A stretch of DNA of 64,000 bases, taken from NCBI GenBank assembly GCA_025061985.1, contig JANXAW010000024.1:1-64000 (forward strand). Reading direction: 5' to 3'. A program made the position numbers and the translations under genes. Positions 61,488-64,000 of this stretch are shown here, piece by piece; the first letter of the stretch is position 1; the number at the start of each line of letters is the position of its first letter. Origin of the DNA: Fimbriimonadales bacterium. Lineage in GTDB: Bacteria; Armatimonadota; Fimbriimonadia; Fimbriimonadales; GBS-DC. A model generated the notes under the pieces. The model was not told the origin of the DNA, did not search any database, and saw nothing but the letters and a program-made list of their open reading frames with translations.

Positions 61488-62424
61488 AATCGAACCCTCC
61501 CTGCTCCATCAACAGAGCCTCAATCGATTCAATCACATACGCTTTGCCGCGACTGGCATCGATCCAATGAACCCCTGGCTCCTTGCGGAACCAGGTCATT
61601 TGGCGTTTGGCGAACCGCCGGGTGTCGCGTTTCCACAGGCGCACCGCCTCGTCCCAGCTGAGGCACCCCTGAATATACCCTATCAGGTGGCGGTAGCCCA
61701 GCCCCTTCAGGGCGGGCTGCTGTGGATTATACCCTTTTTGGAGCAGTTGTTGCACCTCTTGCAGCATTCCTTGAGCAATCATTTTATCCACGCGCTCGTC
61801 GATGCGGCGGTACAGCAGGTCGCGTGGCATGGTTAGCCCGATTTTGAGGGCAGGCAGCTCGGATGGGGCGCGTTGCTGCCACTGGCTGATGGGGATGCCC
61901 GTCATCTCGTAGACTTCTAAGGCGCGCGTGATGCGCATTGCGTCATTGGGGTGGATGCGCGCTGCAGCAACAGGGTCTATTTGCTTGAGGCGTTCGTGTA
62001 AGGCGGGCGCGCCTACACGGGCTACCTCCGCCCGCCAGCGTGCGCGGATTTCTGGATCGGCAGGGGGCGGCGCTAAACTAAAGCCATGCAGCAGCACGCG
62101 GATGTACAGCCCTGTTCCCCCCACAATCAGCACGCGCTTGCCGCGGCGCTGGATGTCTTCAATCGCCTGAAGAGCCAGTTCCCGAAACCGCGCAGCCGTA
62201 AACACCTCGCTGGGGTCTGCCACATCGATTAGGTGGAACCGCACGCGCTGCTGCTCTTCAGGCGTTGGCTTAGCGGAGCCGATGTCCAGCCCGCGATAAA
62301 CCGCGCTGGAGTCGGCAGAGATGATTTCTGCATCCCAGCGCGTTGCCAACTCTATGCCTACTTCGGTCTTGCCGACTGCGGTGGGTCCCAAGATCACTAC
62401 AACCTGCTGCACAGGCTGTAGCAT
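61471..62424 (-). CDS. miaA: tRNA dimethylallyltransferase
   Basis: A 317-aa enzyme that adds a dimethylallyl group to A37 of tRNAs reading UNN codons. Key motifs: the P-loop [67 protein letters not shown] and the C-terminal [19 protein letters not shown]. The ATG at 62424 gives a standard N-terminus; the frame runs on upstream to 62499 but that part overlaps the divergent SIS gene and has no family match. It leads the overlapping miaA-hfq-dapF operon. Confidence 0.95.
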   Translation of the reverse strand: MLQPVQQVVVILGPTAVGKTEVGIELATRWDAEIISADSSAVYRGLDIGSAKPTPEEQQRVRFHLIDVADPSEVFTAARFRELALQAIEDIQRRGKRVLIVGGTGLYIRVLLHGFSLAPPPADPEIRARWRAEVARVGAPALHERLKQIDPVAAARIHPNDAMRITRALEVYEMTGIPISQWQQRAPSELPALKIGLTMPRDLLYRRIDERVDKMIAQGMLQEVQQLLQKGYNPQQPALKGLGYRHLIGYIQGCLSWDEAVRLWKRDTRRFAKRQMTWFRKEPGVHWIDASRGKAYVIESIEALLMEQGGFDYAKVD

Positions 62425-62435
62425 ACCCTGTGGCA

Positions 62436-62443
62436 GGTATAAT
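62436..62443 (+). promoter_or_regulatory. GGTATAAT promoter for the SIS-domain gene (near-leaderless)
   Basis: GCAGGTATAATCGCCCGTGCC then ATG; TATAAT at 62438-62443, start codon 10 nt later. The same bases read GATTATACC on the other strand, upstream of miaA, so the two genes may share a symmetrical promoter region. Confidence 0.6.
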
Positions 62444-62453
62444 CGCCCGTGCC

Positions 62454-63188
62454 ATGCGTACGCGATACATCCCAGAGGTGTTGCGCCTGCTTCAGGCAAC
62501 CTACGAACGCCAGCAAGAGCAGTTGCAAACCGCTGCTACTTGGATTGCCGACGCCTTGCAAGCCGATGGGCTGCTTTATGTGTTTGGTGCATCGCACGCG
62601 GGCGTCATCACAGAGGAGTTGACTTATCGTGCAGGTGGGTTGGTGCCTGTTAGCCCGATTTTCATTCCGGGGCTGACCTGTGATGTGCGCCCGATTACGC
62701 TGACCTCTGCGCTGGAGCGACTGGATGGTTATGCTGCGGAAGCGGTCAAGCATATTCCAATCAGCCCGCGGGATGTGGTGCTGGTTCATTCGGTGTCGGG
62801 GCGCAACGCGGCGCCTGTGGAGGTCGCCTTATATGCCAAGCAGTGCGGGGCGAAGGTGATTGCGCTCACCTCACTGGAATACTCGCGGTCGGTAACGCCA
62901 CGCAGTCGCACAGGCTACCGATTGTTTGAAGTGGCGGATTTGGTGATTGACAACGGAGCGCCACGCGGCGATGCGCTTGTGCATCTGGATGGCTTAGCAC
63001 AGCCCGTTGCTCCTGTATCTACTGTGCTGGGGGCGGCGTTGGTGAACGCGATTGTAGCAGAAGCGTGTGCGATTTTGCTGGAGCGCGGGATTACGCCTCC
63101 TGTGTTGATGTCGGCGAACTTAGAGGGGGGCGATGCTCATAATGCGCGGCTGATGGAGCGATACAAGGGGCGCGTGCTGTACCTATGA
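62454..63188 (+). CDS. SIS-domain protein (UPF0309 type)
   Basis: A 244-aa protein with a sugar-isomerase (SIS) fold. YVFGASHAGVITEELTYRAGG is the first phosphosugar-binding loop (about residues 39-60), and SPRDVVLVHSVSGRNAAPVEVALYAK (about 100-125) the second. GAKVIALTSLEYS and a C-terminal VSTVLGAALVNAIVAE helix complete the domain. It probably binds a phosphorylated sugar or regulator ligand; the reaction is unknown. It has no Shine-Dalgarno and a start 10 nt after the -10 box. The frame is open upstream to 62343 but that part overlaps miaA. Confidence 0.9.
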   Translation: MRTRYIPEVLRLLQATYERQQEQLQTAATWIADALQADGLLYVFGASHAGVITEELTYRAGGLVPVSPIFIPGLTCDVRPITLTSALERLDGYAAEAVKHIPISPRDVVLVHSVSGRNAAPVEVALYAKQCGAKVIALTSLEYSRSVTPRSRTGYRLFEVADLVIDNGAPRGDALVHLDGLAQPVAPVSTVLGAALVNAIVAEACAILLERGITPPVLMSANLEGGDAHNARLMERYKGRVLYL

Positions 63189-63224
63189 GGGGTACCCTCA
63201 AAACGCCCTTACTGCCGCCACCTC

Positions 63225-63232
63225 GGTATAAT
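63225..63232 (+). promoter_or_regulatory. GGTATAAT promoter for the PF04020-type gene (leaderless)
   Basis: CCTCGGTATAATCTTGCTCG then ATG; TATAAT at 63227-63232, start codon 8 nt later. The transcription start is expected about 2 nt before the ATG. Confidence 0.6.
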
Positions 63233-63240
63233 CTTGCTCG

Positions 63241-63624
63241 ATGCGGTTCCTGCTCAAGTGGCTGCTGTTTGCAGTAGCGCTGTACCTCACTTTTTGGAGC
63301 GGGGCGCTACTGGGGCTAGACATGCGTCCCAGCCCCAACTTCTTGGATAACCTGCTGATGGCGTTGCTGCTTGGGCTGGTCAACGCCTTGCTTCGGCGTG
63401 GGGTGCGACTAGCGCTTCTGCCCCTCAACTGTCTCACGCTGGGGATTGCGGGCGTGTTGGTGAACGCGCTACTATTTTGGGCGGTGTTCGCACTGGCTCC
63501 CTTCAACTTCCGTGTGGGCAACTTCTGGGCGGCGCTGTATGGAAGCATTATGTTGGGCATTATCAACGGTTTGCTGAGCGGCGTTCTCCTACCTGATGAG
63601 GACGACGAAAAACGGCGGAGGTAG
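63241..63624 (+). CDS. Phage-holin/YvlD-like four-helix membrane protein (PF04020 type)
   Basis: A 127-aa membrane protein with four hydrophobic helices (about residues 3-25, 38-50, 57-82 and 92-114) and a charged tail DEDDEKRRR. LLMALLLGLVNALLRRGVR and LPLNCLTLGIAGVLVNALLFW match the YvlD/Mycobact_memb family, distributed widely and not of phage origin. Function is unknown; in Bacillus YvlD has been linked to membrane or cell-envelope response operons. It is leaderless or nearly so, and 2 nt separate its stop from the next start. Confidence 0.85.
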   Translation: MRFLLKWLLFAVALYLTFWSGALLGLDMRPSPNFLDNLLMALLLGLVNALLRRGVRLALLPLNCLTLGIAGVLVNALLFWAVFALAPFNFRVGNFWAALYGSIMLGIINGLLSGVLLPDEDDEKRRR

Positions 63625-63626
63625 GC

Positions 63627-64000
63627 GTGTTAGCGCAACTGCTGCGGGGCTTTGCGCTCTGGATTGGCTTGTATGTGTTGCTTACGGCAACGCACTGGGG
63701 CGTCTTGCACGGTATCAACGCACTGCGCACACGTTACGAAACCGCTGTAGAGACCCGTTTAGGTGTGGAGGCTATTGACCGCGAGCCGCCTTACGGCGTT
63801 GAAGAGCGCATTATTGTGGCGTTGGACATCCAGCCCAGCCCCTACTGGCAAGAATCGTTAGGGATGAGCGCGCTAATGAGCTTGATTGTGGCGATTCTAG
63901 TGGGGATTGGTGCGCTGAGATTTAGGCGAAGCCGCGCTTTCAAACTGGCAATCACAGCACTGGTGGCAAACGGGCTGGTGTTTTACGCGTACTCGGTGCT
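63627..64000 (+). CDS. Membrane protein, C-terminus beyond the window (partial)
   Basis: A GTG at 63627 with GGAGG (63616-63620) 6 nt upstream opens a frame that runs to the end of the window (at least 124 residues). It begins with a hydrophobic helix (GFALWIGLYVLLTATHWGVL). A soluble, acidic stretch (about residues 30-72) follows, then two further helices (about 78-95 and 106-123). I do not recognise the family. It is co-directional with, and only 2 nt from, the YvlD-like gene, so the two are one operon. Confidence 0.7.
   Translation, partial: MLAQLLRGFALWIGLYVLLTATHWGVLHGINALRTRYETAVETRLGVEAIDREPPYGVEERIIVALDIQPSPYWQESLGMSALMSLIVAILVGIGALRFRRSRAFKLAITALVANGLVFYAYSV

Noticed and set aside
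63241-63624. Prophage holin
   Set aside because: The PF04020/YvlD family is called holin-like by name only; no other phage gene (terminase, capsid, integrase, lysin) is present.

Overview
The window is chromosomal DNA of a GC-rich, probably thermophilic or moderately thermophilic diderm bacterium. An outer membrane is suggested by an LptD/OstA-like protein and a lipobox lipoprotein. Surface and secreted proteins include a PEP-CTERM protein, a dockerin-type protein and a large prepilin operon. This mix, together with a Ycf45-type ATPase and a K+-type membrane pyrophosphatase, fits Armatimonadota (Fimbriimonadia-like) best. That placement is inference from gene content only; no rRNA or tRNA gene is present to test it.

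Layout. 1-9.5 kb: the end of an ABC-2 permease, an HNH endonuclease with a structured leader, a MATE exporter, an Ig-like lipoprotein behind asnS, a cluster of three intergenic repeat families (4966-5277), a TPM/LemA-type pair, a PEP-CTERM protein and a dockerin-repeat protein. 9.5-19.5 kb: a secreted GHL10 glycosidase, an AddA/UvrD-like helicase coupled to mutL, and a GMC oxidoreductase operon. 19.5-29 kb: hppA, a FadN-like beta-oxidation enzyme, guaA, a Ycf45/SpoIIIAA-like ATPase coupled to tmk, and a Gfo/Idh/MocA oxidoreductase.

29.4-49.3 kb is the most striking part. Seven same-strand genes form a 20-kb operon ending at a strong terminator. Their order is GspH/FimU-like, GspI/PilV-like, GspJ/PilW-like and GspK/PilX-like minor pilins, then two giant secreted beta-propeller proteins (1574 and 2139 aa), then an LptD-like barrel. 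The order matches the fimU-pilV-pilW-pilX-pilY1 tip-complex operon of type IV pili. However, three minor pilins are several times normal size, there are two PilY1-like candidates instead of one, and an outer-membrane-assembly-type gene is appended.

49.4-64 kb: a 2-oxoacid dehydrogenase operon (E1alpha, E1beta, E2), a LolD-like ABC ATPase, a solitary MNT nucleotidyltransferase, an atypical hypothetical gene with a possible frameshift, an SbcD/SbcC-like (YhaO/YhaN) pair with a membrane hairpin instead of a zinc hook, a double-DTG aspartyl protease with a PDZ domain, the overlapping miaA-hfq-dapF operon, a SIS-domain protein and two small membrane proteins, the last cut by the window end.

A recurring regulatory theme is a -10 box preceded by GG (GGTATAAT or GGTACAAT), often so close to the start codon that the mRNA must be leaderless or nearly so. 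Starts were chosen partly from these boxes and from Shine-Dalgarno motifs.
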